A DNA stretch of 64,000 nucleotides from Calditrichota bacterium. Lineage in GTDB: Bacteria; Zhuqueibacterota; Zhuqueibacteria; Zhuqueibacterales; Geothermadaptataceae. Location of the stretch: contig QQUE01000001.1 of NCBI GenBank assembly GCA_008501765.1, positions 1-64,000 on the forward strand, in the 5' to 3' direction. Made by a program: the position numbers and the translations under genes. Within the stretch, counting starts at the first letter, position 1. Every line of letters starts with the position of its first letter. A model generated the notes under the pieces. The model did no database searches. It was not told where the DNA came from and was given only the letters and a program-made list of their open reading frames with translations. Below, in pieces: positions 63,452 through 64,000 of this stretch.

Positions 63452-64000
63452 GTGACTGCAATCAGGAAAAAGAACTCGAAGATGAATACTTATAAAATTA
63501 TGGCACTGCTTGTTTTTTGTGCCACTTTACTCTTTAGCGCCGAAGCATTTGCACAAAAAAGCAAAAATAAAAAGTCGAATGCAAAAGCACAGACCGAGCA
63601 AGTTACTCAGACCGCCGAAGAAAATCAAGCGTTGACGGCATGGGACATCCTGGAAATGACGAGCTGGCTATTTTGGCCTTTCGTTTTTGTAACCGGTGCC
63701 GGTGTGACTTTTATCTGTTACCGCGGATTGATCGAATATCAGGAAAAAACACGGTCGCAGTCTGTATTGCAGAAGAAAATTGAAGTGCGCGAATTACGCA
63801 GTTTGATTCGCACGATGCAAAAATCGCAGCCGAACCGGGCCTCCCGCTTGTTGCAGCAAATGGTTTCAACGTTTAATAAAACCAACCGTGCAGAACCAAT
63901 CAGTGCGGATGTAACCCAGTTTGTGAATTCTGAACGCGAGGCCTATGAAACATTTAACCGTGTGCTGGGCTTTTTGTCCGATACCGCTGGCGCATTGGGA
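63452..64000 (+). CDS. MotA/TolQ/ExbB-like proton channel protein, partial (runs off the window)
   Basis: The frame from GTG 63452 (AAAGGAG upstream; an ATG at 63482 is also possible) is open to the window end, 183 codons. A signal-like hydrophobic stretch (MALLVFCATLLFSAEAFAQ) is followed by a membrane helix (WLFWPFVFVTGAGVTFICYRG). The last visible residues, FNRVLGFLSDTAGALG, are the start of the conserved MotA/TolQ/ExbB channel segment. It probably pairs with an ExbD/TolR-like gene downstream. Together with the PorP-like protein it suggests an energised envelope complex. Confidence 0.8.
   Translation, partial: MTAIRKKNSKMNTYKIMALLVFCATLLFSAEAFAQKSKNKKSNAKAQTEQVTQTAEENQALTAWDILEMTSWLFWPFVFVTGAGVTFICYRGLIEYQEKTRSQSVLQKKIEVRELRSLIRTMQKSQPNRASRLLQQMVSTFNKTNRAEPISADVTQFVNSEREAYETFNRVLGFLSDTAGALG

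Overview
The window looks like a chromosomal segment of an uncultured FCB-group bacterium of the Calditrichota / candidate division KSB1 type. This is inferred from two secreted proteins that end in a T9SS-type sorting domain (an NFPNPFN or NYPNPFNPE motif followed by an Ig-like tail), a PorP/SprF-like protein, a TonB-type receptor with an N-terminal carboxypeptidase-like domain, proteins with C-terminal FlgD-like Ig segments, and moderately AT-rich DNA. I could not test placement against any database. No tRNA, rRNA or CRISPR array was recognised.

Layout. 0.2-8.4 kb: an orphan sugar-type methyltransferase, a cold-shock protein, an asparagine-synthase homologue lacking the glutaminase cysteine, a tandem array of ~117-bp hairpin units, a translationally coupled inactive/active pair of M16 peptidases, and an RRM protein. 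8.5-13.7 kb: a co-oriented minus-strand run (sirtuin, Mut7-C RNase, class D beta-lactamase-like protein, aldo/keto reductase, DUF72, PhyH dioxygenase). 14-16.4 kb: a TonB-dependent receptor. 16.4-21.7 kb: an accessory patch with a Phd/PIN toxin-antitoxin pair, an MddA-type methyltransferase, an overlapping small-protein/nucleotidyltransferase pair, a hicAB module and a displaced 3' fragment of pntB. This patch is studded with unrelated short near-perfect palindromes. 21.7-29.6 kb: the pntAA-pntAB-pntB proton-translocating transhydrogenase operon, a threonine-dehydrogenase-like SDR, a ZIP transporter divergent from a MarR regulator, and copy 1 of a 165-bp MITE-like element with a 5-bp target duplication.

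30-44.2 kb: an SMC/Rad50-like coiled-coil protein without a Walker A motif, in an operon with an esterase and an atypical SDR; a beta-barrel/lipoprotein pair; a membrane-anchored MutS-family ATPase; MoaB; SpeD; RdgB; a GNAT/VOC pair; a T9SS-type BNR protein; and bifunctional FtcD, whose stop codon is completed by MITE copy 2. 44.2-55.7 kb: a TrmB-like methyltransferase, a PilZ protein, an HD-domain protein with an apparent frameshift at a T7 run, and an NtrC-type sigma-54 activator. A terminator follows, then a consensus sigma-54 promoter driving an envelope gene set: a helical exported protein, a 1015-residue repeat protein with T9SS tail, a YXWGXW lipoprotein and a beta-barrel. 55.9-60.8 kb: serB-selA and CIRCE-controlled groES-groEL. 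61.7-64 kb: a PorP-like protein with an Ig tail, then the start of a MotA/TolQ/ExbB-like motor subunit cut by the window edge.

The most interesting signals are five. First, hicAB sits between an intact pntB and a diverged copy of the pntB 3' end, as if a small element had integrated into pntB. Second, two copies of a MITE with terminal inverted repeats are present. Third, an NtrC regulator lies next to a textbook sigma-54 promoter in front of envelope genes. Fourth, an SMC-like protein appears to have lost its P-loop. Fifth, a hairpin array lies upstream of the odd asparagine synthase. All functions are inferred from motif recognition only.
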